Counted from the first letter of the stretch, positions 7,857 to 16,542 are shown. The stretch is 64,000 bases of DNA from Amyloporia xantha (GCA_036971615.1 JAYKKR010000051.1:116801-180800), one strand, 5' to 3'. Program-made: numbers and translations. Notes: a model not told the origin generated them from the sequence alone.

Positions 7857-10661
7857 ATGAAACAATTAATTATTATACTCTACTTCGCACTTCGGGCGAT
7901 TATTATCGCCCCGCGTAGCGGTCTAATAGGGTTAGTTTTAAATCGAAAAAACTTAATCCTATTTTTCATGGTCTGCGCGATTCTTGTAGCATTCACTGCT
8001 GTGGATACTAACATACTGTGCAAAAGCTCGACCTCATCCTGGTTGATGATTACTCCAATTATAAAAATAAACAAATCAGGATTCAATGAATTTATTGGTG
8101 ATATTGACACTCCAGAGATACTTAGTTTCACACCCGATTCGGGATTATCTTTAATAATCAAAGCTTTTTTCAATCGTATTATTAGCACTGCAGGCGACAG
8201 AAAATTCTTTATATTACTAAGACTACACTATGATGATGATTCAATAAGAACACTACATAAAGGACTCATAGTTAAACATGCTTCTTTAAATGAGTACATT
8301 ACTCTATGTAAAAACTTAATCTCGATTAAATCCAATGATTATACAGCAAGAGCGATAACGAAAGTAACCTTTAATTATTTCATGATTGATCTTGATCGTG
8401 AACAATATTATATTGATAAGTGGACAGAACTAGACATGCAGAATACGAAACCAATATCATTAACACCGTTTGGTAAATATAAACTTCCGTCAAATAATAA
8501 CTATTCTAGTTGGGGTGTTATAATGTCAGAAACTGATAAAGTTTCAGTGATCGCAAGTGATAATTATATTTATGTTATTACTCATCTTTCCGAAACGGAA
8601 ACGGAAATTAAAGTTTTTAAAAATAAAAAACTGATTATTACATTTACAGACGTGCTTTTATCACGGACCGATGTTGATGCCTTTTTTAAACGAGTCATTA
8701 ACTCTATGACATATTACATTCGCAATGGGGCTATACTTCTATCAATTAAAGAACTAGAAACTAAATTCCTTAAAACTCTAAAATGTAAAAACGTTCCTTC
8801 TGCTAATAAGATTATTACTTTCGATATTGAAACTCTTCTTATTGACGGTCAACATAAACCTTATCTTTATTCAATGTATGACGGCAAACGTACTTATTCT
8901 TGGTTCACTGATTCGCCTCAATCCTTATTCGATCAACTATTAAGACGTAAATATAAAAACTTTGTCTGCTATGCCCATAATCTATCTGGATTCGATATCG
9001 TATTCATTTTCAGATATCTAGCGGTCCTGCATAGTCAGGGTTATAAAATTACAATCCTTAAAAAAGATGATACCATGCTTCGCATGGAATATAAATATCG
9101 CTTCCCGAAAAGACAATATATCAATTGACATTCGTGATTCTTTTTTAATCTTACCATTTTCTCTATCTAAACTAGCATTGCAATTTAATGTAGAAACATC
9201 TAAAGACATTGAACCAGTATTAACCGGAAAAGGAGCCTGCGAACATCCAGAGTACGCCATGTCTGACTTTAAACATTATTCTAAAGACATTGAATTAGTG
9301 GAAGATTTTAATCTGTGGAAACAGAAAGTTCAGCAATATTGTGAACATGACTCGATAAGCCTACACCAGGTTTTAGTTAAATTCCGAAGCTTAGTTAAAG
9401 ATAAGTGGGGTTTAGACATAACTAAATATCCCACTACACCGTCATTAGCTTTTGCTATTTATCGTAGTTCTTACTTAAAGGATCATACTATACCTATTAC
9501 TCAAGGAGAAGTGTATGACTTTATTAAAGAAAGTTTCACCGGTGGTGCCACAGAAATGTATAAACCCGTCTCATCGTCGAGAAACATTTATTGTTATGAT
9601 GTTAACTCATTATATCCATTTGTAATGGCAAACAATAAATTCCCAGTAGGTCAAATTCTGCAGTTTGAAGGTGATCCTACTATTCTATCGCAGGATGATT
9701 ATTATTGGATTGGGGATGTAGAAGTGCAAACTAAGAAAAACTTATATTCACCTTATCTTCAAATCCACCATAATATCACGGGCGCTGCTGGTGGAATGCG
9801 TACTATAAGTCCAAATGGGGCATTCAGAATGAAAATTAACTCACCTGAATATTATAATTCTTTAAAGGATTACAATATAGTAACTTCGCGTGGATATATT
9901 TTCAGAAAAGAAGACATATTTTCGAGTTTTATAAACGATCTTTATAAAATAAGATGTTCATATCCTAAATCTGATCCGATGAACATGATCACTCGTGCAA
10001 AGCACGTTATGAATTCGTGCTATGGCCGATTCGCCATGGCACCTATTCGTTCAGTCCAAGCCTTTGTTAATAAAGAGGAATTCTTAAGATTAAGTGAAAA
10101 ATTCGAAATTTTAGAATATATCGATTTAATTGATACGTCTCCCGCGCGAGAAGGTACGGATACTTCATTATTCGTTAATTATCTTGATCCTTCTTTATTA
10201 CATAAAGAATCTAAGACATCAATTGGAATTGCATCCGCAGTCACCTCATATGCCAGAGTTCACATGTCTCAATTTAAATATCCAAGCAGTCAATATAAAT
10301 TATATTACACAGACACAGATAGTATCTATATTGATAAGCCATTAGACGACTCCTTAGTTTCTGATGTCGAATTGGGTAAATTTAAACTTGAACATGTCTT
10401 TAAAGAAGCAGTATTCCTAGGGCCTAAAATATATGCAGGTATTACCACAGATGATAAATACATCTGTAAAGTAAAAGGATTTAAGGATCCTAAAACTCGT
10501 GCTTCGCACGTTGGTGATATGAAAACCCTTTTAGCGAAGGATACCCATCCGAAGGATGATTAAGTCATCTAAAATGGTTTAAGAATTTATACTGTGCACT
10601 AAAAAGGAAGATGCGTGAGGATTACCATCTTGACACCTTGACTCCAGAAAAACTGTTTTAG
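7857..10661 (+). pseudogene. dpo: Plasmid-type family B DNA polymerase, frameshifted
   Basis: Protein-primed polymerase of linear mitochondrial plasmids. First part 7857-9128, second part open from 9067 to 10563. The first part has the exonuclease motifs FDIETL and NLSGFDIVFIF; the second has polymerase motif A (YDVNSLYPFVM), motif B (KHVMNSCYGRFAMAP) and motif C (YTDTDSIYI). Two lesions: a frameshift near 9085-9110 just after a CCATGCTTCGCATGG word, and a second near 10557-10572 at a CCATCCGAAGGATG hairpin, after which a typical C-terminal tail (KWFKNLYCAL ... TPEKLF) continues in another frame to a stop at 10659-10661. All catalytic residues survive. The N-terminus (LIGLVLNRKNLIL) resembles Nad4L. 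Arm 2 shares the first frame problem in altered form. Remnant of an integrated plasmid; sequencing indels could explain one lesion. Confidence 0.88.
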
Positions 10662-10858
10662 TGTTTGATGGGGGGGGGGGGGTATGGGCTATATACCACT
10701 TTTCGACTCTTATATCAGGTGTCCTGTCTCTGGTGTGTCGAGCTCGTCTATTGGTCCTACTCCCTTATAACTATTCATGTGCCCCGGTCCACACCCGAGT
10801 GAATAGATGATGTGCCATCCAAAGAATGTGTCTATTTTATTATTATTTTATAGCGTCA
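10662..10858. other. dpo-orf106 convergent spacer with poly-G tract
   Basis: Contains a run of 13 G at 10670-10682 (11 in arm 2) and an otherwise unstructured sequence. No gene seen. The homopolymer length difference between arms is a useful marker of assembly or replication slippage. Confidence 0.6.
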
Positions 10859-11179
10859 TTAGGAAAATAAGACTAATAAATTTAAATAGATGATTACGAA
10901 TAAGACTAAGATTATAATAAAAAAATTAATGAACAAATTGACATAGAGTATTTTTTGTCTCACCCGAATAAAAATAGCTAATTTTGGAAATCTCTCTTCC
11001 AATCCGTAATATCTTATAATTTTATCTGCAAATAATGTAGCAATAATAGTCATTAAACAATGAAGTATTAGAATAGAACCACTTAAGTGAACTATAGCTC
11101 CTATTTGTTCAAGATTTAAGTCCTTTATGCTATTAGTTATAATATCTAAGGTATTATTACCATCTATAAAATTTTTCAT
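10859..11179 (-). CDS. orf106, plasmid-type two-segment membrane protein
   Basis: Unrecognised 106-residue protein. Two hydrophobic segments (about residues 29-50 and 77-105) flank a basic loop, DKIIRYYGLEERFPKLAIF. That loop aligns with EYLIKRFDLENKYPKLAKY of orf198 and orf197, so the three are homologous: shared features are a Leu-Glu pair, an aromatic-Pro-Lys-Leu-Ala core and a following R-[VI]-R motif. It is convergent with dpo. Leader: a 60-nt A-rich stretch (AACAAAACAACAATCAAC). No copy of that leader was found in front of a core gene here; its source could be cox1 or cob outside the window. Confidence 0.7.
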   Translation of the reverse strand: MKNFIDGNNTLDIITNSIKDLNLEQIGAIVHLSGSILILHCLMTIIATLFADKIIRYYGLEERFPKLAIFIRVRQKILYVNLFINFFIIILVLFVIIYLNLLVLFS

Positions 11180-11600
11180 TGTTTTGTTTGTTGATTGTTG
11201 TTTTGTTAACGCCCTATTCTATTTTTAATCATAAAGGTGGACCCGTGCCTCATCGCTCCCATCCTGCCATCCCTGCCTCATCGTCGATGTTGCAGGGGTG
11301 AGGGATGAGTGCCCGATGGTCCACGGGTCCAAAGCAAAAGAATTATTATATTAAATTATGTAAGACTCTTTTTAATTAATAAGACGGTTGAAGCCGACTA
11401 TACCACTGTAACTAAAAAGTCGTCTATATACTTCTTTTAAATAAGTGCAATGCGACCCCAAAATTTAAAAAATCTGGTTGTGTCCTCCGAAGCCTCCTTC
11501 TCATCCATCTCAACCGGCGCTCTCAACCTTCGCCATCCCTGCAGAGCAGGGGTGAGGTGCCGGAGAGGGATGCAAGGAGGGCGTATGGGGTGGAACCATT
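11180..11600. other. Gene-free stretch orf106-orf198
   Basis: Two GC clusters (11240-11330; 11480-11585) and an AT-rich middle with two minus-strand promoter-like motifs: 11363-11380 (AAAAAGAGTC) and 11426-11443 (TTAAAAGAAGTATAT). These could serve orf106. Confidence 0.55.
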
Positions 11601-12197
11601 TTAATTAAAAAATAGTTCAATTAATTTAGGTAATATTATATGTGCATACACAAAAATTTGCGGTAGAATACCTATAAAGATCCAAACAAAACAAAGTTTT
11701 AAATAATAATTTTGTAATTTTCTTCGTATTTGTATATACTTAGCTAACTTAGGGTATTTATTTTCTAAATCGAATCGTTTAATTAAGTATTCACCATATA
11801 ACACTAAAATTATACTTACGACATAGCTTAGCACTAAACTATTTAATAATAAACCACTAAAAGCTAATAATTCCTCTTGTCTTAAGGAATCTAAGAAAGT
11901 TTGTAAGTCAAAATCAAATGAAATGATACTACTTTTGTTTATAATATTTTTTATCTCTTCTGCATAATTAATTATATGATTATAAGATATAGGCTGTGTC
12001 CATAGACAAGACATTGCCATACTATAAATACCAATGCCTGATCCAATTGACTGAATATAAAAAGCATTAAAAGCTAATGCTCCGGCATAAATAAAAATTA
12101 TAGAAAATATTCTAAGATATAATATGGATGAAATATTTTTATTGAATGAAGGTAGGGCAATTGCCACTATTAAAATTAAGATACTAAGAAAGATCAT
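11601..12197 (-). CDS. orf198, nad2 N-terminus fused to a plasmid-type membrane protein
   Basis: A chimeric 198-residue protein. Residues 1-59 are the Nad2 N-terminus with one substitution (LRIFSI for LRISSI), including its leader. After a short junction (MAMSCLWTQP) comes a module almost identical to that of orf197: NKSSIISFDFDLQTFLDSL, a hydrophobic helix (VLSYVVSIILVLYGEYLI), the basic loop KRFDLENKYPKLAKYIQIRR and a second helix. The fusion is open in both arms, so it is probably maintained. Likely inner-membrane protein of unknown function. The captured Nad2 part supplies start codon, leader and two hydrophobic helices. The plasmid module may also start at the internal Met of the junction. 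Confidence 0.8.
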   Translation of the reverse strand: MIFLSILILIVAIALPSFNKNISSILYLRIFSIIFIYAGALAFNAFYIQSIGSGIGIYSMAMSCLWTQPISYNHIINYAEEIKNIINKSSIISFDFDLQTFLDSLRQEELLAFSGLLLNSLVLSYVVSIILVLYGEYLIKRFDLENKYPKLAKYIQIRRKLQNYYLKLCFVWIFIGILPQIFVYAHIILPKLIELFFN

Positions 12198-12229
12198 TAC
12201 TCAACAAAATTAATTCTTCTTTTACCTTT
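12021..12229 (-). repeat. Captured nad2 leader plus N-terminal codons
   Basis: 209-nt copy of 3013-3221 with two base changes; it ends sharply at the junction with the orf198-specific sequence. Confidence 0.92.
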
Positions 12230-12431
12230 CGTGCCTCTCATCCCTCTCCATCCTGCATCCTGCGACCCTCATCTAGATGGTCCGAAGGATGGGTTGAGGG
12301 ACACGTTGCTAGAGAGGATGCAGGATGGGTAGGTCTTAAGGGGTAGTAACATTTATTAAACTATATTATTATTATGCCCACCCGACCCAGCTTGTAGCCA
12401 TGGTCTCAACCATGGTTAAGTAAAATAATAA
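12198..12431. repeat. orf198-orf197 spacer with GC cluster
   Basis: GC words CATCTAGATG, CATCCTTCGG and a CAACCATGGTTG palindrome near 12408-12419. No gene. Confidence 0.55.
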
Positions 12432-13025
12432 CTAAGTCGAGCATAGCACGTCTAATAGTTTAGGGTATAATATTAATATATCAATAATAAACTGTGGTAA
12501 TAAAGCAAAGAATATCCAAGCAAAGCAAAGTTTTAGGTAATAATTTTGTAATTTTCTTCGTATTTCTATAAATTTAGCAATTTTAGGGTACTTATTCTCT
12601 AAATCAAATCGTTTAATTAAGTATTCACCATATAATACTAAAATTATACTTACGACATAACTTAATACTAAACTATTAAATAATAAACTACCTAAAGCTA
12701 ATAATTCCTCTTGGCTTAAAGAATCTAAAAAAGTTTGTAAGTCAAAATCAAATGAAATGATACTACTTTTGTTTATATCATGATCATCTAATTTTGGAGA
12801 AGGATCTACGCTAACTAAAAAATTACCTTTAAATAAATTATAAAACCATTGTTTTATTGAATAAAATATGATAATATATAATATATACAAGATAGATAAT
12901 ATAAAAACAGTCGTGCATAGCACGTCTATATTATTTAATTGTTTCCCTATACCACTAACCATAATAAATACACTTAATCCACCTATCATTTTGAATATTC
13001 TTACATAAATATTTTTATATCTCAT
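12432..13025 (-). CDS. orf197, plasmid-type membrane protein
   Basis: Unrecognised 197-residue protein, paralogue of orf198. From residue 89 (INKSSIISFDFDLQTFLDSL) it matches orf198 nearly residue for residue through the helix VVSIILVLYGEYLI, basic loop RFDLENKYPKIAKFIEIRR and final helix. Its own N-terminus has two hydrophobic segments (MIGGLSVFIMVSGIG; VFILSILYILYIIIFYSI). GC hairpins of the CGTGCATAGCACG type are present in frame at about 12912-12925 and 12439-12452. Starts at MRYKNIYVRIFK; upstream lie the rps3-type and rnl-type leader copies. Function unknown, membrane location inferred. Confidence 0.75.
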   Translation of the reverse strand: MRYKNIYVRIFKMIGGLSVFIMVSGIGKQLNNIDVLCTTVFILSILYILYIIIFYSIKQWFYNLFKGNFLVSVDPSPKLDDHDINKSSIISFDFDLQTFLDSLSQEELLALGSLLFNSLVLSYVVSIILVLYGEYLIKRFDLENKYPKIAKFIEIRRKLQNYYLKLCFAWIFFALLPQFIIDILILYPKLLDVLCST

Positions 13026-13145
13026 TATTATATGATTAGGGAAGGTAGGTAAATCCCAACCAGATTTTATACCATAGAAAATTCTTTGGTTTATTGTTTT
13101 ATTATTTTTTTCATTTATTTTTTTTTGTTTTATTTTAAAATTTAT

Positions 13146-13277
13146 ATTTATATAAATTTTATGATATATATTTTTTTACTTTGCATAACATTCGAACTTA
13201 ACAATACACGTGAATAATATACATACGTTTTATTTTACGTGTTAAATATCGTGCTCTCGACGATATTTTATTGTTAT
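13146..13277 (-). repeat. rps3-type leader copy upstream of orf197
   Basis: Same block as 7406-7521, but interrupted near 13249-13264 by a small CG-rich insertion (TCGTGCTCTCGACGA). It lies about 120 nt upstream of orf197 on its strand. Confidence 0.75.
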
Positions 13278-13355
13278 TGTTTTTTTATGAAATTGTCATG
13301 TAGCGTTCCCTCAACCATGGTTGCAGCATGCTGCGACCATGGAGGATCACAATTC

Positions 13356-13445
13356 AAAAGGTACGCCGTCATTTTGCGACCGGCAACCCATCCTTCGGCA
13401 TCCGAAGGATGGGTTGAGTCGATTAAACTTCGACTGCTTATAGAT
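13356..13445 (-). repeat. Copy of an rnl domain II helix with GC-cluster loop
   Basis: AAAAGGTACGCCGTCATT ... TTCGACTGCTTATAGA matches rnl at 27924-27972. The terminal loop, an AT hairpin in rnl, is replaced by a CATCCTTCGG-type GC cluster. Confidence 0.75.
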
Positions 13446-13521
13446 TGACATCCACCTTCAAATGAAGATGGCTAGGCGTAAGCCGCTATGTATAACGCAA
13501 CAGGCGAGCGTGGATGTCAAT
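13444..13521. ncRNA. Structured hairpin element of unknown function
   Basis: A 12-bp perfect stem (ATTGACATCCAC / GTGGATGTCAAT) encloses about 54 nt with an inner GC-rich hairpin around GGCTAGGCGTAAGCC. It abuts the rnl helix copy and the rnl leader copy. It could be a small RNA, a processing site or a replication element; nothing identifies it further. Confidence 0.35.
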
Positions 13522-13573
13522 CCTTTGAAATTCATTTGATGTTATATCTATATTGTCATCGTTCCTTTTATTT
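13522..13573 (-). repeat. rnl leader copy upstream of orf197
   Basis: Minus-strand sequence AATAAAAGGAACGATGACAA and the following ATAGATATAACATCAAATG parallel the rnl leader at 28391-28443 with a few changes. Confidence 0.75.
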
Positions 13574-13748
13574 TGCTGTTTCTACCCCGATGCTCCCAAA
13601 ATGGTGTTTTTTCTAAAATAGGGGTTTTGATTGATGTGTGTTTTTCCTGTTGAGCTCAATTCCTAATAAGGGTCATAAAATCTATTCGCTTACCTGGATT
13701 GCTTATCCCTGCTTGCAGGCGTATGCATCCTGGTGAATGATGATAGAG

Positions 13749-13840
13749 AAGGTACGCCGTCATTTTGCGACCGGCCATCCTTCGGATGGCACCATCTAGA
13801 TGAGAGCAGGAGGGTCGATTAAACTTCGACTGCTTATAGA
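13749..13840 (-). repeat. Second copy of the rnl domain II helix
   Basis: Same flanks as at 13356-13445 (AAGGTACGCCGTCATT ... TTCGACTGCTTATAGA) with yet another GC-cluster loop including CATCTAGATG. Confidence 0.7.
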
Positions 13841-13955
13841 CTCATCCCTGCAACATCCTCTCATCCCTCAACCCTCATCCTGTGTCCCATCCTTCGGATG
13901 GGACACAGGATGAATGTGATTTAATGTTCAAGAAAATAGGGTAAATATTATATAA

Positions 13956-14058
13956 TAAAAGAATAGCATCTCGGTCTCTTTTTTATGAGACCAGCCATTT
14001 AAGCAGCCAAAACGAGTTGCGCACAGCTCGCTTCGTAATAACTTTGGTGATATATAAC
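13956..14058 (+). promoter_or_regulatory. cox3-type leader ahead of orf327
   Basis: Begins with AAAAGAATAGCATC, then a GGTCTC/GAGACC hairpin and CGAGTTGCGCACAGCTCG. The same module stands upstream of cox3 (23546-23724) and orf120 (24544-24727). Confidence 0.75.
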
Positions 14059-14147
14059 ATACATGCTCTGCAGTCATCCTCATCCTTCGGATGCCGAAGG
14101 ATGGGATGCAGAAGGCAACACGTATATTTACACATGTATACTAAATA

Positions 14148-15131
14148 ATGATAATTATTCAACTTTTTAATGATACCATACTTACTTGTATGTTAATAAT
14201 TTTAAATCCTATATTAATAATAACGTCTTCTTTGGTCTCCCAACCAATGTTTATTAAAACCTTTATAATAGCCTTTTTAATAGAAAGCGATTTGCTCGGG
14301 AAAAATATTAAAATGTACTGTAATTTTATAATAAATCATAAGTGGTTTCGCATCTTAGTTTATTTAATATTATTAGTTTCATTCATATTAGGCCTACTGC
14401 ATCCATCAATGCTTAACGATCATATTTTATATTTAAATGAACCTAACAATACTGACGTGCCAAACACGGATACTCCTGCTGCATCATCAACATCAACCAC
14501 GGTTACAAATGATAGCACGCATAGTGCAACAAGTTCTACTACTGTTAATAATATTTTAAATATAAATGTTCCAAATTCTGCAAAGGATACCGCTTTAACT
14601 GCTATGGGCATGAAAATAGGTCTGGAAGCTGCTAAAAGCCTACCCGCAGCTGGTAAATTAGTGGCTGTTGGTGTAGGTGGTGGCGTAGCTCTTAGTTTAT
14701 CTAAAATCTCCGATATTATTGATAAAGGTAAAGGTAAAGGTGGTGGTAAACCAGGTGAAGGTTCAAACTATGTTATGGAACCTGCAGCTGTAGAAGACTC
14801 AATCGTGCAAAGCACGTCCGATAATCAATTAATATTACAGCATTATCCCTTTAATCTCTTAAGTGAGCTATTTACAATAAATCAATTAGAGTTAGCATGT
14901 TTAATTTTAATTTTAAATTGTTTCATATCAACCTTAATTAGACATTCAGGATTTAATTATAGTAAATACATTCCTAATAACAAATTTAAACCTAAAATTG
15001 AGTATCTAATTAATAGATACATCGATATATGGTATAAATCTAATATTTTTGTATTTAGTGTTTCATGGGTCTGCTTATTTGTAATAAATTTTACAATTAA
15101 ATATTCACTTCATCTAATATTATCGTCATAA
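14148..15131 (+). CDS. orf327, plasmid-type membrane protein with Gly/Ala-rich centre
   Basis: Unrecognised 327-residue protein, intact in both arms. Layout: hydrophobic N-terminus (residues 1-50), a second helix (WFRILVYLILLVSFILGLL), a Thr/Ser/Asn-rich linker (residues 105-140), an Ala/Gly segment (LEAAKSLPAAGKLVAVGVGG), a Gly-Lys stretch (DKGKGKGGGKPGEG), then a C-terminal two-helix unit (LELACLILILNCFISTLI and FVFSVSWVCLFVINF) around a basic loop. A GC hairpin is in frame at about 14803-14816. The Gly/Ala amphipathic segment plus membrane anchors recalls proteins on fungal mitochondrial linear plasmids; the role is unknown. Start MIIIQLFND follows the cox3-type leader. Confidence 0.78.
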   Translation: MIIIQLFNDTILTCMLIILNPILIITSSLVSQPMFIKTFIIAFLIESDLLGKNIKMYCNFIINHKWFRILVYLILLVSFILGLLHPSMLNDHILYLNEPNNTDVPNTDTPAASSTSTTVTNDSTHSATSSTTVNNILNINVPNSAKDTALTAMGMKIGLEAAKSLPAAGKLVAVGVGGGVALSLSKISDIIDKGKGKGGGKPGEGSNYVMEPAAVEDSIVQSTSDNQLILQHYPFNLLSELFTINQLELACLILILNCFISTLIRHSGFNYSKYIPNNKFKPKIEYLINRYIDIWYKSNIFVFSVSWVCLFVINFTIKYSLHLILSS

Positions 15132-15649
15132 GATGCCGCATCACGGCTCTCATGCATGGAGCATCTAGATGCTCCATGCATAGCACTTCTCTCAACCCTC
15201 ATCCGGCTCGTTGTGAACATGGGGGCAGCCTATTATTATTATTATTATTCGCGGTCATCCAATGATTGTTGGCCTATAAACATATCCCCGTATTATTTAC
15301 CCAGTGTATGCGAAAATCATGTTTCTTGGATTTTAGCTATCTGCGACCATGGTCGAGAGGGTGTCTATTTTTGGCCTAAGCTGAATTCTCTTTGGTTAAG
15401 TAAAATCTACCCCGCTATCTACTACTTTCCTCATCCCTCCCTCTCTCGACCGGCAACCATGGTTGAGGGTCGCCCCTGCGCGCTGCGAGCCTCATCCCCT
15501 CATCTAGATGGTCCGAAGGATGGGATGCCGGTCGAGGGTTGCCGAGGGCCGGAAGCGAGCCCCTCTGCCGAGCTCAGCACGGAGTTGATGCACGGGTAAA
15601 TGTAAGGGGTTATTACGTCGACTCCGCCGAAACTTCGTCGACGCAACCT
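15132..15649. repeat. Gene-free stretch orf327-trnS
   Basis: A near-perfect palindrome around 15154-15182 (CATGGAGCATCTAGATGCTCCATG), an ATT microsatellite near 15232-15247 and GC clusters at 15345-15360 and 15430-15600. The 147-codon open frame across it has repeat-derived composition and was not called. Confidence 0.65.
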
Positions 15650-15735
15650 CGGGCACTGTGAGATTTGAACTCACGACTTTTTTGAAGTACTCGTTTTCAA
15701 GACGAGCGCCATAAACCAGACTCGACCAAATACCC
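15650..15735 (-). tRNA. trnS2: tRNA-Ser (UGA)
   Basis: Acceptor GGGTATT/AGTGCCC, anticodon stem CTCGT/ACGAG with loop CTTGAAA giving TGA, long variable arm, T-loop TTCAAAT. Confidence 0.93.
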
Positions 15736-15885
15736 TCTTGCATCCCTCTCTCATCCCCTCTCTAGCCCCTCATGCGAAGCATGGCCTCATCTAGATGGTG
15801 CCATCCGAAGGATGGCAGGGTGAAGGGATGGTGGATGGGGGACGGCTTGAGGTTGAGGATGAGAGAGATGAGGATGACACTCTAC
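15736..15885. repeat. GC cluster between trnS2 and trnM
   Basis: CATGCGAAGCATG, CATCTAGATG and CCATCCGAAGGATGG words in a row. Confidence 0.6.
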
Positions 15886-15959
15886 TAAGACCGAAGGGAA
15901 TTGAACCCTTATAAGATCCATTATGAGCGAATTGCATTAACCTATTATGCTACAGTCTT
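15886..15959 (-). tRNA. trnM: tRNA-Met (CAU)
   Basis: Acceptor AAGACTG/CGGTCTT, loop CTCATAA giving CAT, T-loop TTCAATT. One of two CAU tRNAs in this arm; which one initiates cannot be decided by eye. Confidence 0.88.
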
Positions 15960-15982
15960 AAACTATACTAAAAAGATACGTA

Positions 15983-16066
15983 TGAGCAGTAAAGGAATCG
16001 AACCTTTTACAGTTATACACCAATTCTTTTACAGAGAACCACCATTACCAATCGGATCACCTGCCC
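15983..16066 (-). tRNA. trnY: tRNA-Tyr (GUA)
   Basis: Acceptor GGGCAGG/ACTGCTC (one mismatch), loop CTGTAAA giving GTA, extended variable arm as usual for fungal mitochondrial tRNA-Tyr. Confidence 0.9.
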
Positions 16067-16083
16067 TTTTTAATTTTTAGTGT

Positions 16084-16155
16084 TGAAAGCACCTGGACTT
16101 GAACCAGGACTATCTTCTTAAAAGGAAGATACTCAACCACTCGAGTTCTGCTTCC
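16084..16155 (-). tRNA. trnK: tRNA-Lys (UUU)
   Basis: Acceptor GGAAGCA/TGCTTTC, anticodon stem TCTTC/GAAGA, loop CTTTTAA giving TTT. Confidence 0.93.
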
Positions 16156-16168
16156 TTTTGTTTATATC

Positions 16169-16240
16169 TGAGTTGACCAGACTCGAACTGATATTAGCCA
16201 CTTCCAAAAAATGGTGTTCTTCCAAATTAAACTACAACTC
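16169..16240 (-). tRNA. trnQ: tRNA-Gln (UUG)
   Basis: Acceptor GAGTTGT/TCAACTC with six pairs, anticodon stem CCATT/AGTGG, loop TTTTGGA giving TTG. A shifted reading would give TGG (Pro), but the stem pairing supports Gln. Confidence 0.78.
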
Positions 16241-16247
16241 ATATACT

Positions 16248-16319
16248 TGCCGAAAACTGGGATTGAACCAATATTTAAGTCTTACAAGGAATTCGTTTTA
16301 CCATTTAAACTATTTCGGC
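16248..16319 (-). tRNA. trnT: tRNA-Thr (UGU)
   Basis: Perfect acceptor GCCGAAA/TTTCGGC, loop CTTGTAA giving TGT, one T-C mismatch in the anticodon stem. Confidence 0.9.
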
Positions 16320-16349
16320 TATTATAGCCGGCTTCGCCGGCCACAAGCT

Positions 16350-16421
16350 TACCCCGGGAGAGAATTGAACTCACATCTCTAAGTCTTCAAGTTAGCGCTT
16401 TGACCACTAAGCAACCGAGGT
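16350..16421 (-). tRNA. trnF: tRNA-Phe (GAA)
   Basis: Acceptor ACCTCGG/CCGGGGT, D-stem GCTT/AAGC, loop TTGAAGA giving GAA. A GCCGGCTTCGCCGGC hairpin separates it from trnT. Confidence 0.92.
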
Positions 16422-16433
16422 TTCTCATATATT

Positions 16434-16452
16434 ATAATAACTCTTTTAAATA
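16434..16452 (-). promoter_or_regulatory. Promoter-like motif upstream of trnF cluster
   Basis: Minus-strand TATTTAAAAGAGTTATTAT matches the recurrent motif 13 nt upstream of trnF. Confidence 0.4.
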
Positions 16453-16458
16453 TCGTGT

Positions 16459-16529
16459 TGGAGATAGATAGATTCGAACTATCATATTTGTAGTGCAAAT
16501 ACAACTGATTACCATTATCAGATATCCCC
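16459..16529 (-). tRNA. trnA: tRNA-Ala (UGC)
   Basis: Acceptor GGGGATA/TATCTCC, D-stem TGAT/ATCA, anticodon stem TTGTA/TACAA with loop TTTGCAC giving TGC, perfect T-stem GATAG/CTATC. Confidence 0.94.
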
Positions 16530-16542
16530 TATCATTCCTTCA

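Larger units (their letters stand above)
13026..14147. other. 1.1-kb mosaic leader region between orf197 and orf327
   Basis: No protein gene. Contents in order: AT-rich orf197 leader; rps3-type leader copy (13146-13277); two rnl helix copies (13356-13445, 13749-13840); a 12-bp-stem hairpin (13444-13521); an rnl leader copy (13522-13573); an unrecognised 170-nt block (about 13574-13745); GC clusters; and the cox3-type leader (13956-14058) that serves orf327. Confidence 0.7.

Noticed and set aside
7880..8188. 102-codon open frame on the minus strand
   Set aside because: Antisense shadow of dpo.
10130..10345. 71-codon open frame
   Set aside because: Out-of-frame shadow within the dpo polymerase domain.
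15156..15599. 147-codon open frame
   Set aside because: Built of a microsatellite and GC words; it has no match to the other ORF families, and its mirror in arm 2 is not open over the same length.
16169..16240. tRNA-Pro (UGG) reading of trnQ
   Set aside because: The loop would need unpaired stems; CCATT/AGTGG pairing gives UUG instead.
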